Notes under the pieces: model-generated
What the model saw: the letters and a program-made list of their open reading frames with translations, nothing else
The model's database searches: none
What the model was told of the DNA's origin: nothing
Made by a program: the position numbers and the translations under genes
Shown here: in pieces, positions 34,858-47,704 of the stretch
How positions within the stretch are numbered: position 1 is the stretch's first letter
How the letters are laid out: each line of letters opens with the position of its first letter
From: Tremella fuciformis
Lineage: Eukaryota; Basidiomycota; Tremellomycetes; Tremellales; Tremellaceae
Length of the DNA: 64,000 nt
Assembly (NCBI GenBank): GCA_032768795.1
Contig: CP136490.1
Span: 4,340,001-4,404,000, forward strand
Direction of reading: 5' to 3'

Positions 34858-37800
34858 ATGCCTCCCCCGACATTTCAGAGGTACAACTCGAAAGCTCGTG
34901 GCTCGAAAGCCGGGGAAAGCACACATAAGAAACGGAAACGCAGACCCCAACCTCAACAGGAGGATGATGCCGACTCCCACCTGGTCACCAACGAGCAGGA
35001 GCGAGATGAGATCGACAGACGGGGCATGTCTTCCAAGAAGCGCAAGAGGCTTGACTCTTACATTGTGAGGACCGCCTTCGTGGTGCGCCGAATCGTCTCG
35101 TGCTAACAATCCAGGCAAAGAAGCTCAAAAATGAGGAAAGAGCCAAGACCTTGCAGCTTCTGGCCTCACTGGCGCCTGCGACATCGACCTCGGCGTCTCT
35201 GCTCTCGTCCTCCTCCCTCGGTCAGCATCCGACTGCTCCCACAAGTGCAAAGGAACGCAATGACAAGCGCGAAGATCGGCTAGTCCGGCGAGGCATTGAT
35301 CGAATTGCAAAACGGGCGGATCAGCTTGGAGGCAGTAGCGAGAGCGAGGGGAGTGACGGCGAGACCCGCGTGGGGCAACTCAGCGGTCCCGTGGAGGTTG
35401 TCGAGGATGGAAAGACGCCCGTCGAGGAAGGTGTCAAGACCTCCACCGTTCCTACTAAGGCGGAGCGGAAAGCATTGGCAAAGGGACTTGTGGATGTACC
35501 CAGACAAAAGATGCCCAGAGGCAAGAAGGTCGGCGTCGGTCGTAAAATGCAGATTGGGGAGCTACTAATAAGATAGGCCAGCTGGAATCCTCAGCTGCTC
35601 TCCACTCAACCCGATTCTTCTGCTTCCGAGTTCGACTCTTCCGAATCCGAGGCCGAAACGGCGCCTGAAGCTGGACCATCGCAACCTAGGTCTGTGTCGC
35701 CAGTAGCGTCCTCGGTTATTCGGCCCCAGTCAGGACCTACATTTTCCAACGAAAAGCCGATAGTGGCTGGGACCTCCCTTGGTAGCGCGCTGAGACAGGG
35801 CGCGACGCTGCAGCCTCGTGTGGTAGTGAGACGTAAACCAACATGGGTCAGTCTCAAGTCGGTCTGTTGAGCCAGCTGATCTCGAAGGCTCGTTCATACG
35901 AGCAGATGGAAGGTTCAGAATCGGCAAGCGATTCAAGCTCATCTGGATCCTCTGAAAGTGGGGAGGACCAAGACGATAGTGAGGACGAGTCACTGGCTAG
36001 TGAAGTCTCGGAGGACGAGGAAGAGGCTTCTGGAGAAGAACAACCTGAGGAGCAGGATTCGCAGACCGTACGGCCTTCGAATAGCTCTCCACTTCAGCCG
36101 AAACAGCGCGCATCGGGCTTCAAGTCCTGGGCCATGGCACAGATGGGTCAGAGTGTGTCGGCTGAGCATCCCATCTCTCAACCTCCAATCAAGCAGAAGC
36201 CTTCTTTAAAGACCCCCAGCGCTCCCAACTCGGACGCCTTCGTCGGTCCACTCGGAGCTAATTTCACAATTCCATCGACATCCCTCCTTACCTCGCCAGA
36301 CGGATTAACGCTCCCGGCATCGTCATCTGATGCTCGACCAAAGGTCGACAGGCGGTCTTCAGTATCAGAAGCCCGACTGGACCTCCCTATCCTGGCAGAA
36401 GAACAAGCCATCGTCGAGGCAATTCTGATGAATCCTGTTGTCATCATTGCTGGTGAAACGGGCAGCGGTAAAACGACGCAGGTACCACAAATGCTCTACG
36501 AAGCTGGCTTTGGTTTCAAAAAAGGCGACAATCCTGGAATGATCGCTATCACCCAGCCACGAAGGGTTGCCGCCGTATCGCTGGCTGCGCGAGTCAAATC
36601 GGAACTGAACCTCCCGCCGCGCTCCTCGACGGTCGCACACCAAATTCGATACTCTTCGACTACTTCGCCCGAAACCGCCATCAAGTTCATGACAGACGGC
36701 GTGCTCCTTCGCGAGCTCGCCGGAGACTTCCTCCTTTCGAAATACTCAGTTATCGTGGTGGACGAAGCGCACGAACGAGGCGTAAACACCGACGTCTTGA
36801 TAGGAGTGCTATCTCGAGTGGCCAAGCTCCGAGAGAAGGTTTGGAGAGAGCGAAAGGACCAGACGATCAAGCCACTGAGAATCGTGATCATGTCCGCGAC
36901 ATTGCGCATCGACGACTTCGCCTCAAATGAGCGTTTATTTTCTACGCCACCCCCGGTCATTCACATATCTGCCCGCCAACATCCGGTCACCATACACTTC
37001 AACAGGCGCACGGTCGGAGACTACGTGACTGAGGCGTACAAGAAAGTTTGCAAGATCCATTCGCGTTTGCCATCCGGGGGGATCTTGGTCTTCATGACGG
37101 GCCAAGGCGAGATACAGACCCTGTGTCGAAAACTCGAAAAGAAGTATGTCAAGAAGGAGGCGACATCAGTAGACGCGGGCACCGATGCAAAGCCGCACTT
37201 TGTGAAGCCGAACCAAGATGCAGGTTAGTCACTCTTGGACATTATAGACAGCAGGCTGAAAGGACAGAAATCGAGGCGGAGGATGTGGACTTGGGCGGGC
37301 GGGATGACCTAGCCGCCGACATCGATGACGGCGATGCCGAAAGCGATCCCGAGGCATTGGATACGGAGGATGAGACCGACATCGCGGGACTCGATGTTGA
37401 CGAGCCCTCAGATAGTATGTGGTCTTTCATATGACTTAAGAACCTGCTCAAGAATACAGTGCCGATGCACATCCTCCCGCTCTACTCGTTACTTGCGAAT
37501 GAGCAGCAGATGAAGGTCTTCAAACCGGCACCACTTGGGACTCGCATGGTCATCATCGCCACCAACGTCGCGGAGACTTCCCTCACTATACCCGGCATCC
37601 GATACGTGGTAGACTCTGGTCGGTCCAAGGAGCGACAGTACGATCCAGTCTCAGGCGTTCAAACCTTCCAGGTATCGTGGATCTCCAAGGCGTCTGCGTC
37701 TCAACGCGCAGGTCGAGCAGGCCGAACGGGCCCCGGTCATTGCTATCGCCTGTACTCTTCGGCTCTATTCGAGGATCACTTCGCGAAGTTTGCCGAACCG

Positions 37801-39063
37801 GAGATCATGCGGATGCCGATTGAGGGTGTCGTGCTGCAGATGAAGAGCATGAATATCGACAACGTCGTCAACTTCCCATTCCCGACGCCACCCGATCGAC
37901 ATGCGCTCAAAAAAGCCGAAGATCTCCTCACGAGCCTGGGGGCGCTGTCGCTGCCAGTGATGGGCAGACTCATTAATGGAGTGCAACAGCAAGGCAGTGC
38001 TGGAGGATCCATCACTGATCTCGGGAGGTCAATGGCTGGCTATCCTGTGTCACCTAGGTTTGCGAAGATGCTGGCCATAGGGAGTCAACATGCCTGCCTT
38101 CCGTACATTGTGGCCATCGTGGCAGGCCTAAGCGTCGGCGATCCGTTCGTACACGAAAACACGCTCGGATGGGAGCAGGATGATGAGGAGGTGGATTCAG
38201 AATTGAGAGCGGAACTTTCACATATCAAGAGTGAGGAGTTGAAGGCAAAGGAAGAAAGGAAAGCACTGCGAGGGCGGTACTGGAAAGCTCAGACCGTATG
38301 TCTTAAGCACATTGGCATACACCACTGACAGTACAAGGCATTCATGGCTCTGGGAAGTGGCCAAAGCGACACCTTCAAGCTGCTGGCAGCCATCGGTGCC
38401 TATGAGTACGACCCAACGTCTGCGTTCTGTGTCAAACATTTCCTTCGTCCAAAGGTGCATCTCATATGACTTGACTGGTACCTCGCTGACCAGTAGGCGA
38501 TGCAAGAGATCCAGCAACTGCGGTCTCAGATATCCAACCTTCTTGTCCAGCCGATATCTGTCGCCCGTCTCTCCCCACCCTCGGATACGCAACTCAAGGT
38601 CATTCGACAAATTCTCCTATCCTCCTTCACCGACAACATCGCCGTTCGTCAAGACATCTCTCTCAAGCAAAATAGGTCCTTCACGTCCTGCCGAAATGTC
38701 CCATATAAAGCCATGGGCGTCCAGGGTGAGGTGTACATCCACCCCTCGTCAGCCCTGTTTCACAAGCCTCCACCAGAATGGATTGTCTATGGTGAGGTCA
38801 TCAGGAGTCAGGCGAGCGAGAAGGTCGCTGTGCGGGGAGTGACCAAGATCAATGCCGCGTGGATCGCGGCGCTCGCGCCTGCGATGTGTACCTGGTCCAA
38901 GCCTGAGGAGGTCAGAGGCAAGGTGGTAGGCAGAGGCGGGGATGGGAACCCGAACGAGCGGCAGGTGGTCGTTGTACCTCATCTGCGCGGACTCGGGGTG
39001 GACCTGCCGCCGGTCAAGAAGATCCAGAAGCGCGAAGGTACGCGCTGGGTGCTGGTCGAGTGA
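34858..39063 (+). CDS. ECM16: DEAH-box RNA helicase DHX37/Dhr1 (small-subunit processome)
   Basis: ATP-dependent helicase that releases U3 snoRNA from pre-18S rRNA in the nucleolus. The first exon (34858-35064) carries the family's basic start, KKRKRLDSYI, followed after the intron by AKKLKNEERAKTLQLLASL. A Ser/Asp/Glu-rich acidic block follows (35.9-36.05 kb). Helicase motifs: IIAGETGSGKTTQVPQM (I), TQPRRVAAVSLA (Ia), VVDEAHERG (II, DEAH), IMSATLRIDDF (III), TNVAETSLTIPGIRYVVDSG and QRAGRAGRTGPGHCYRLYS (VI). HA2/OB-fold regions run to the end, LPPVKKIQKREGTRWVLVE. At least seven short introns are present. One near 35527-35576 has a textbook CTACTAAT branch site. Length (about 1,270 aa) fits the family. 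Confidence 0.93.
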
Positions 39064-39144
39064 TCGTATGCACAACATGCAACTGCTGATACAAACAACA
39101 AGACCTACTGGTACAAGATGAACAACTGACAAGTGTCCGTTCTG

Positions 39145-41055
39145 TCACAGAACATAGGTGTATTGCGTCATGCCCAAGATCTCGGAAAGACTGACCGCAT
39201 CGTCTCCGCCTTCAAGCCGCCTCAGCTGTTCCGGCAGATCCTCATCGCTGACTTCCTCCGCATCGTGCACCGCAGAGGCCGTGTGCTCGGTGATCCTGTT
39301 CATGTCCGCCTCCTCTGCCTGGATGTCTTCTTCCGCCGAAGCGGCATCATCGTACCCGACGTCCGTCATGCGGGCGCCGAGAGGATCGACAACGATGTTC
39401 AAGCCGGGCGTCTCGATCGAGTCGTCGTCCTCGAGCACGCCCAAAAGAGCAGCTTTAAAGCCGATCGCACCTTCCTCCCTATCAGGGAGGCCGGCTTTGC
39501 GCAATACGGTTACGCCGAGGTCTCGCGGTGTTCCAGGCCCCAGCTTGACCGATGGCGGACGACTCATGGTCATCGAAGTCGTGACGGCCCCGCAAGACCG
39601 GCAGCGAGAACCGACCGACGATACGCCCAAGGGCGTACTGGGCACGATCTGCCCCGACCCGGATCCCAGTCCGGCTTGATACGACGATGAATGCCCGCCA
39701 GACTTTTCCTCTGATGGATCTCGAAGTGCTTCCTCATCTAGACGATTTTGGTGGGCGCGATGGGCGACGCGCGGCTCGCACAGGATGCTCACGACCGTTA
39801 TGGCGTATACTTTGGCCAGGAACATCGGTGGGAACTCGGACCAGGTGGTCTCTCTGACGATGTTAGCTGGTGTTGAATTTCTCGTTCGGTCACTGAGACT
39901 CACGTCTTCCAGAATGCTATGAGCTGTACGGTCTGCAGCACCGAGACGATGAAGCAGTTGCGCAGTACGAGCTTGATGATCACGTCGAGCACACGGTTTG
40001 AGGCGGCGAAACCGGTCTGCCATATGAGCAAAGCCGATGCCGCGAGACTGTGGCTAGACTAACCTTGGCCATGACCATTTCTGCTGTCATGATCACGGTA
40101 ATGATGATGTCCACCCCCTTTGCGTTAGCTCTGCGCTTTCAATGACACCAGTGGCAAGTGACCAAGACATACAAGGAAAGAGCCGATCTGCAGCGTCGAC
40201 AGCATCGCAAAAGTCGCATTCGACTGTCTCTGCACTTGCAAGCTGACCTATCAGCCAATCATATCAGACGCAAGCGGGGTAGCTTACTAAGTCTTGATGG
40301 TCCTGAGATACAGGGGCGCCGCAAAACCTGAACCCAACGAAAGCAAGATCCCAAGGAACAACACCACTGCGGTGATCCAGACAGCAATCGCCATCTTCTT
40401 GCCATACGAATCGCGCATGGCGCGCGCGAAGCGGATCACTCGGAACGCCAGGAAGCCTTGCGCCAAGACGATGCCCAGATCCGACACGAATATACCGGCC
40501 CAGTCCTCCCATCGATTGCCCACCAGCAGGAACTGTCAGTGTCAGACATTCGTCTACGCTCAGTAGTGGCACACACATAGACTATGTCGCCTGGATAGAC
40601 GGCGGTGATCAGGAGCGTTCTGATGGCGTTGAGGACAGTGTCAATTGTCGTCAGGATGACCAATGCCTGTTTGTGTCAGTCCAGCTCTCATGCAAATCGT
40701 TCAGGCTCACCCCCACAACTGCTTGATTGTACCACTTGTCGGCCCTGATGTGGTCCCAGTACATCACAATCTGCTCTTCAGTTCCCGAATGATTGACCAC
40801 TCTAAGCTGCAGAGACTGACCATCACCTGGACATCAGCTCCGGCTCAGACGATGTACCTGACCGACACTCACGCAAAGGATTCCGTAGAAGAAGAAGCTC
40901 AGGCAATTCCCAATGCTGACCGGCCCGTACTTTTCGTCAGTCCACCATCACACGTTGGAGCGGCCCAGACTGACGATGTCGAACAATGTGTATGAGTTAC
41001 CTCCATATTGATATGTTGTTCGGATCGCCAGCGGAACCGCTCCATCGACCGACAT
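39145..41055 (-). CDS. Multi-pass membrane protein of fungal DUF6534-like type
   Basis: Several exons on the minus strand, split by short introns. Hydrophobic segments in order: YGPVSIGNCLSFFFYGILC (about 40.9 kb), NQAVVGALVILTTIDTVLNAI, WEDWAGIFVSDLGIVLAQGF, MAIAVWITAVVLFLGILLSLG and MFLAKVYAITVVSILCEPR. About seven membrane passes would place it in the agaricomycete/tremellomycete family of orphan membrane proteins annotated as DUF6534; that name is from pattern memory. The cytosolic tail (39145-39750) is Ser/Asp-rich and ends MTQYTYVL. The first exon is uncertain: MSVDGAVPLAIRTTYQYG from 41055 is the best candidate but its splice phase to the next exon did not close by eye. Confidence 0.5.
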
Positions 41056-41827
41056 GCTGGGTGGGCAACGAAGAGTTCGCTCGTTTTGTTGACCAGTGTC
41101 GTCTGTTCATACAAGTTGAACGTCTTGTCGACAACAACCAATTAGTCAATCGTTTTTCTGAGCACCGACGTTGAAAAGCAAAGTGTCATCACACATCCCA
41201 GAACGTCAGACACTGCATGCGCCCCTTGCAACAACCAACTTCAAAGTCAGGCTCGGCCACCGCCCATCTTCAAAGGTGGCGTAAGATATGCTCCTCTGGT
41301 CAAAGATCCAGCAGGCAAGCAAGGGCAGGGCCCCTCGATCAAGTCTCGGAGGACCGATCGACGATCTGTCTCCGTTGCTTGAATACCCCTAGGTCGACCG
41401 ACCACAGAGACATGTCTTTTGTAGGCGCCATCATGTCCAGCCCACTGATGCCGCAAGCTTGTCGCGTCGGATGAGACATCCTGACCGTCGGGGAGTATCA
41501 GACAGTGGCTCGCCGGAGGGCTCATGTCGATGAGCGGCTCAGAAGAGGATCGACTGGGGCCATGGCATGCAGCTCTGAGCGCCCTGCTTGCATACCTGAC
41601 TGGAGGCGCGAAGGTGTTCAGAGAGTAGATGCGATGACCGGATGTGGCCATTGGGCGTGCTGGAATCCGAGACGATGTGCCTGTTCATTTCAGGGCAACA
41701 GCTCGACATAGCTTATTCCCTCCGAGACCTCCGGGCCCGGTCGTCTCTCGTGGGTGTGACCATATCTCTGCGAGGGGAACATGCATAGTTACAACACCCC
41801 ATGTGGGACCATGACGCCCCTATCGCC
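41056..41827. other. Intergenic, no supported gene
   Basis: About 770 bp. ORFs of 80-134 codons on both strands overlap one another and lack domain features or sensible splice sites. The upstream promoter of the membrane protein gene and the 3' flank of the next minus-strand gene should lie here. Confidence 0.4.
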
Positions 41828-43401
41828 TCAATCACCGGGTTCCTCCTTGCCCAGCACGGCGCTCTCTTCTCCGGCCAGACGCTCCTCCCATCCGGCCTGT
41901 ATCCGCAGCACACCCTCTTCAATCTCACTGCTCCTCACCAGGCGCTCGCCAATTCTCCGCATGCTATCCGGTATATCTTCATCGTCTTCTTCCTCCTCCG
42001 CTAGATCGCGATGACGCTTCTTCCGTTTCTGGAGCTCCTCGCTGGCCGGCCTCGTCACGCTGGGTAAACGCAAGCGACCTTCTCGTAGAGCAGCTTCGTA
42101 TGCTTCGTGTTCTTCTTCATCCTCTTCTTCGTCTCCGAAGGGCGTGTCCCGAGCCATGAACAGAGGTGTTCCGGACTGCCGTCGACGACCCAACCCATAC
42201 GCGGACGAGTCCGCCGTGCCCTCTCGTCCAAATGGTGTCACTGATCCACCGTTTCGCGAATTTGGGACCGGAGTGGTCGAGACGGATCGTGATGCATTAC
42301 GCATATTTCGCTCCGGTTGGATTGGAGCGGAAGGCTCGTTAAGTGATAGGGACACCGATGAGTATCGGCCGCCAGCGCCGGTCCCGGTCCGTGCGCCAGT
42401 GCCTTTGGTCCGAGAGCGCGAGTAGGACGAGACGATGGACGATGAACGTGAGGAGAGCCGGGAAGACGGTGGTGCATATTGTGACGGCGGCAATGGCGGA
42501 TACGGCTCGATGATGAGGACCAGCTGCAGAGATGAAGTGCCAAAGCCTGCCTGTCAGCTGCGCTAGGAAGCTGGGAGGCAGCTCGCCTTTATAAGTCACG
42601 TCTACTGAAGGTTTCCAATCCTTGATGTTGACCTCTTTCTCCTCGGTATCTTCTGCCTCAGTGGGCAACTGCTGCACAGGCGCATCCTCGAACTGTTGAA
42701 GCGGTGTTTCCGACCTGCCCCTGGTGGAAGTTCGAGCCCGAGATGCAGGACGTCGTGGTGACGGCGTCATTCTGGGCGTCTTGGCATTCCGTCCGGTGAG
42801 GACAGGCTGCGGTTCTGGTTCAGGCGTCGGCGCTCGCAATGAGTACGTCTTTTGCTGCTTTTAAGCTATCATTCATGAAAAGGGCTTTCAGCACACCTTG
42901 AGTAGAACAACCTCTGTCCGAGTTGTACTGCGCAAGAAGTAGCAGAACTGGTACCCCTCTGTCCATCAGCTGCTGCCTATGCGGGTCTGTACGAGGTCGC
43001 ACCTCCACGTTCAACGTATACCTTGTGCTTCTTCTGAGCGCGAGCAGTTTGGAGCAGATCGTAAATCCTGCGGGGTTAGGGAGAAAGTCACCTGCAGTTC
43101 TGAGACCCACTTGGCTTGCAAACTCCCAATCACGAGCTGAAGCACTCGATCTGTCATCCAATCGACCTGTCATTAATCTGGGCATATGCGGGTCGGATGG
43201 CCAGTGGCTCACATGTCGCTCGTCCAGGTAGAGAAAGAGGGGAATGACCCGGTAGTTCGACACTCGGAGGTAGTATGCGTTGCGAGTTGAGAAAGACATC
43301 GCCTTGCCTGTCAGCTTGCTGTAAGGCCGGTCAGAATTGGTATGCTGCTTCTGCTCATCGTCATGTCCTCTGGCTACGACGGTCCGATCATCGTTCGTCA
43401 T
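41828..43401 (-). CDS. Hypothetical protein with folded N-domain and charged disordered tail
   Basis: Start taken at ATG 43401 (MTNDDRTVVARGHDDEQ); the frame stays open a little further. The N-terminal region has a folded look: STRNAYYLRVSNYRVIPLFL, LDERHVSHWPSDPHMPRLMT, then RYTLNVEVRPRT. After a linker of Pro/Arg/Ser comes WKPSVDVTYK joined by a GC-AG intron (42547-42586) to GFGTSSLQLVLIIEPYPPLP. The last 220 codons are Ser/Arg-rich, then acidic (DEEEDEEEHEAYEAAL, EEEEDDEDIPDSMRRIGERL). An intron of about 40 nt near 42.80-42.84 kb joins KAAKD to PVLTGRNAK. I do not recognise the family. It is divergent from RPT5 with 137 bp between starts. Confidence 0.6.
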
Positions 43402-43538
43402 ACCAGGAAACGGTTTCCCACGGTGCTTCACAAACCACGTGGACACCCAATCGCCAGCTTACGGAGGCGTCGCGACGTCGAAGTCGAGACTGTTCATTCT
43501 CAAAGTTTCCTCTCTGCTTAGCTGGTTCGCTGTCCGAC

Positions 43539-45393
43539 ATGTCTGCCCCAGCGTCAGACCCGCCCGTCCCACCGCCCGCTGGCGACAACAACGGCGCTCC
43601 GAAGCCCGAGTCGTCCGCCGTCTCAGAATCGGGCGCAGATGAGCAGACGCCACTCCTGGCTGATCAACCGACTGAGGATGTGAAGATGGAGGAGGTCAAA
43701 CCCGTCGAAGACACCTTGGAGGATGTGCCGGATCATGTTCGGAATGTGAGGGCCTCAAGGCGAGTACGCTTGAGGGATGCTGATAATAAAGGGGGATGTT
43801 CAGGAAATCCGCATGCAGACGAGGTTGATCGACAACGAGGTCAAGATGATGAGACAAGATAACATTCGTTTGGTACATGAGAGGGAGCAGATGGTGGATA
43901 GAATAGCGGACAACACGACGAAGATCAAACAGAACAAGGTGTTGCCGTACCTTGTGTCAAAAGTGGTTGAGGTGGGTATCTCGGATCGAATGACGGTGAT
44001 CAAACGCTCATGATAGCTTCTCGATGTCGATGCCGAGATTCAAGAGGGCGCAACACACAATGAGCAGAATGCGAAGAAGTCGAAATGCGCTGTCATCAAG
44101 ACGTCGACTCGTCAGGTAGGGACTCAGATATATACGCAAGGCCGCAAATTGAGCTACAGACCGTTTTCTTGCCCATCATCGGTCTCGTGCCATATAATGA
44201 GCTGCGACCCGGAGATCTGATCGGTGTCAACAAAGACTCGTATCTCATCTTGGACAAGCTACCGGCCGAGTACGATGCACGAGTGAAGGCGATGGAAGTG
44301 GATGAGAGGCCGACTGAAACATATACGGACATTGGTGGTCTGGATAAGCAGATTGAAGAGCTTGTGGAGGCTATGTGCGTACTCCCGCCTGTCGTCCGCT
44401 GCCTGTCTGACCTACAGCGTTCTGCCTATGCAACAGGCAGACAAATTCAAAACCCTTGGCATCACACCGCCGAAAGGGTGTCTGATGTACGGCCCTCCTG
44501 GTACGTCAGGAGAGGCATCCTAGGAGACACATCGCTCATCGCAAACAGGTACAGGGAAAACACTTCTCGCTCGAGCTTGCGCAGCACAGACCAATGCTTG
44601 CTACCTCAAGCTGGCCGGACCGTCTCTGGTCCAGATGTACATCGGAGATGGTGCAAAGTTGGTCAGAGATGCTTTCGAATTGGCCAAAGAGAAAGCACCT
44701 GCGATCATTTTCATCGACGAGCTGGATGCGATTGGGACAAAACGTTTCGATTCGGACAAATCGGGAGACCGTGAAGTTCAAAGAACCATGCTCGAGTTGT
44801 TGAATCAATTGGATGGTTTCTCCAGCGATGCCCGGATCAAAGTGAGTTGCACCGAATCTACGAGCATCTATCTCATCTCAGGTCATCGCTGCAACGAACC
44901 GTATCGATATCCTAGACCCGGCACTTCTTCGATCCGGCCGTCTCGACCGCAAAATCGAATTTCCCCTACCCAACGAGAGCGCTCGCGAACGGATTCTGCA
45001 GATTCACTCGCGAAAGCTCAACCATCACGGCGTGAAGTGAGCATTGTTGTGCAACATGGGGCATGCTTCAGACTAATGTTGTAGTTTCGAGGAGCTTGCA
45101 AGATCAACCGAAGACATGAACGGAGCCCAGCTAAAGGCTGTCTGTGTTGAGGCGGGCATGGCAAGTCTCAACACAGATGATGGAGCACCGGCTGACCACT
45201 AGCTTGCTTTGCGGTCAGGGGCTTCGCAGTTGACACATGAGCATTTCCACGGGTAGGATAGTTTGATGGATCATGTGCAGGTCGCTGACGAGCAGGGGTA
45301 TTCTGGAGGTCCAGGCGCGGAAGGCTAAGGAGCACCATGTGAGTCGGCTCATCACCGTTATTGCAACGGCTGATGTGACAGTACTTTGCATGA
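43539..45393 (+). CDS. RPT5: 26S proteasome regulatory ATPase Rpt5
   Basis: AAA+ subunit of the 19S base that unfolds ubiquitinated substrates and opens the 20S gate. The first exon (43539-43745) encodes an acidic Pro-rich start. Then come the coiled coil ([19 protein letters not shown]), the OB fold ([24 protein letters not shown], [18 protein letters not shown]) and the AAA domain. Walker A GPPGTGKT is split by an intron at about 44503; Walker B is [11 protein letters not shown]; the arginine region reads [19 protein letters not shown]. The protein ends HHYFA, the C-terminal hydrophobic-Tyr-X type tail that docks into 20S pockets. About ten short introns; the last coding exon is only TAC TTT GCA TGA. 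Confidence 0.95.
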
Positions 45394-45500
45394 TTCTTGT
45401 ACCTATGACGACCACGATGCAGCATGTAGTCTAGACGAACATGTCCTGCGGCTCACGAGACTGAATGTTCGGCCCTTTTTCTCCCGCGCTCCGCGGTGTT

Positions 45501-45866
45501 CACAACGAGCGCCTTGTTTCGTGGACACGCTTATGAGGCCGAATCTCAATACAGCTCCACGACACGACTTGTTTATCTCCTGACAACCACTTCATTCTGT
45601 ATCTTGCCCACCTACTCGTTGTCATGGTTGTCGATGACGGTCGACTTGAACTTCCAAGCCGGTACCCGGCGCTTGTACAAGATCACAGCGAACGCCTTGC
45701 TTCGTGGACAAAATGATGAGGCTAGATCTCAATGCATCTCCATGACACGACTTGTCTTCTGACTGAACAACCACTTCATTCTGTATTTTACCGGCCTACT
45801 CGTTATCATGGATGTCAATGACGGTCGACTTGAACTTCCTAGCCGGTACACGGCGCTTATACAGAA
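45501..45866. repeat. Tandem 183-bp duplication of the transporter's terminal exon and 3' flank
   Basis: 45501-45683 and 45684-45866 are two head-to-tail copies of one 183-bp unit with scattered substitutions. The right copy contains the real stop and last codons of the sugar transporter on the minus strand. The left copy still encodes YKRRVPAWKFKSTVIDNHDN plus a stop in the same arrangement, against KFKSTVIDIHDN in the gene. The rearrangement lies between RPT5's stop and the transporter's stop. Confidence 0.85.
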
Positions 45867-47704
45867 TGTCAATCTCGCGGTATGACTTGCCCTTCATCTC
45901 CGGGAGGCCGAAGAAAGCAATGATGAAGCACACTGTGGTCGTGCCGCCCCAGATGTATCCGCATTTGCCTTGCAAATTCCAGCCGGTCGGGTTCAGCATC
46001 TGCGAGGAGACTGGACATCAGCACAGGTTCTCCTTGCACAGTTTCGCATTAGAGAGACGCACGCCAGATAAGAGGAACCTCGGCTGGACCGTCAGCACGT
46101 GCACTAAACACGAGCCTGGAGGGTCACACTCACCAACATAGTAGGCCGCTCGACCGACGCCGGTGGTCAACGGGCGCAGGCGCAGAGTCGAAGTCTCCGA
46201 GATGATGGTATACGAGATCGGGCCGAGGGTCAGGGCGAAGACAAACGAGATGATAACGCCCAAACACGCCTGGGCGTAGTTGGACGCCTGGTTCGAGTGA
46301 ACCGACGCGGCGATACCGAGCGAGAACAGGAGCGCCATGTTGATGGCGGCGCCGAGGAGGTAGATAGTGCGCCGGCCAAACCACGCGCTCAGGAACCAGG
46401 AGCATGCCACGCCAAAAAGTTGCAGGCACGAGGTGATGAGTCCGAGCGCAAACGCAAAGTCCGTGGTCATTCCAGCCTCTACGAAGTGAGTGTTTTTTCT
46501 CCTTCCTCTCTTTCTTTCTTGAGACGGCTCACGTTCGAAGAAGTACACAGCCTGATTCGCAATTAAATTGCCAACAAAGTTTTGGCTAGCGTACACGAGA
46601 CAGGTGATCGCGGTCCTCCTAAAGTCGCTCCCCTTCACAAGGTCGAGGTAGGTGGGAGTGCCACTAAGGTGAGCCTCAATCTCGACCGTGCGCGCCATCA
46701 TGGCGAGTGTATCCTTTGGATCCTGAATTTTTGACCTGCGACCGAGCCTCGTGATCGACTTGAGTGCCTCCTCAGGACGACCGTGGCGGACGAGCCACCA
46801 AGGTGACTCGGGGGCGAACCAGATGAGGACCATGAGCGGTGTTGGGAAGATCCACTGGATGGCAAGCGGGATGCGATACGCCCACTCGTCCGTACGCTGG
46901 TTCAAGACGTAAGTTGCAGCTCCAACGATAATACTGCCAATCGCCCAAGACATCTGGAGTGTGGCGGTCACCGCTCCCCGGAGAGGAATTGGTACGATTT
47001 CAGAGCTTTTTGTCAGCGTTTTTCTATGCATCATTCTGCGGTGCCCACCAGTACGCAGGCGACATGGAAATGAAGAATCCCCAAGGGATTCCTTCGAAGA
47101 GTTGGCCGACGAGAAAGACTGGAAGGGAATCCGCAAAGAAAGAAATGAAGATGGTGGCATTCATCAACATGAGGCCGATGAGAGCGGTCCAGCGGTAGCC
47201 GAGGCGATTGGTGATGGGCGGCGCGAGGAATACGCCCAGGAACGCGCCGATCTGGCCGGCCTGTGACAGAGAAGTCTGCCAGCGGGTAGGGATGACGAAG
47301 CCCTTGCCGTCCCCCTGATCGACGCCGTACTTGTTGTAGAACGCGGGAAGGGCGACAAAGTTGCCGATCAAAAACATGTCAAAGCTCTCCATCACCTGCT
47401 CTGTCAGCGTGCGGCCTGCAGCCTAGAGTGCATACAAGCATGCATGCATGCGTGGCTGAGAAAAGGGGAGACGAACGATGGTAAAGGCCATGATAAAGGC
47501 CCAAATGCACGCCGCGGGATAGGATTTGGCGGCCTGCCACACGGTCATCGAGTGCTCGTGCGTTTCGGCGGCGAATGCCTCTTCAAGCAGCTCTTTGTTG
47601 TGGATCACGTCGTCGCGCCCCACCTGCGTGGCGGCGTCGTCGTGCCGCTCCATGTCCTCGACCATCTCCAGCTCGGGCTTGCGCTCGACATTGGCGGCGT
47701 TCAT
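45796..47704 (-). CDS. MFS sugar transporter, maltose/alpha-glucoside permease type
   Basis: Proton-coupled sugar uptake at the plasma membrane. Start MNAANVERKPELEMVED with a hydrophilic head, then twelve membrane spans. Family marks: FDMFLIGNFVALPAF, RLGYRWTALIGLMLMN, SEIVPIPLRGAVTATLQMSW (the PESPR/LRG region), WFAPESPWWLVRHGRPEEAL (PESPWWL is diagnostic), NLIANQAVYFFE, WFGRRTIYLLGAAIN, ISETSTLRLRPLTTGVGRAA and QMLNPTGWNLQGKCGYIWGG. The final pass leads to FFGLPEMKGKSYREIDILY (PETKG-type). About six introns; those before 47.4 kb and near 46.1 kb were checked in phase. Substrate is inferred from subfamily resemblance. Confidence 0.9.

Noticed and set aside
41247..41651. Minus-strand 134-codon ORF
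   Set aside because: No start context, splice sites or recognisable folds; competing ORFs of similar size on the other strand.
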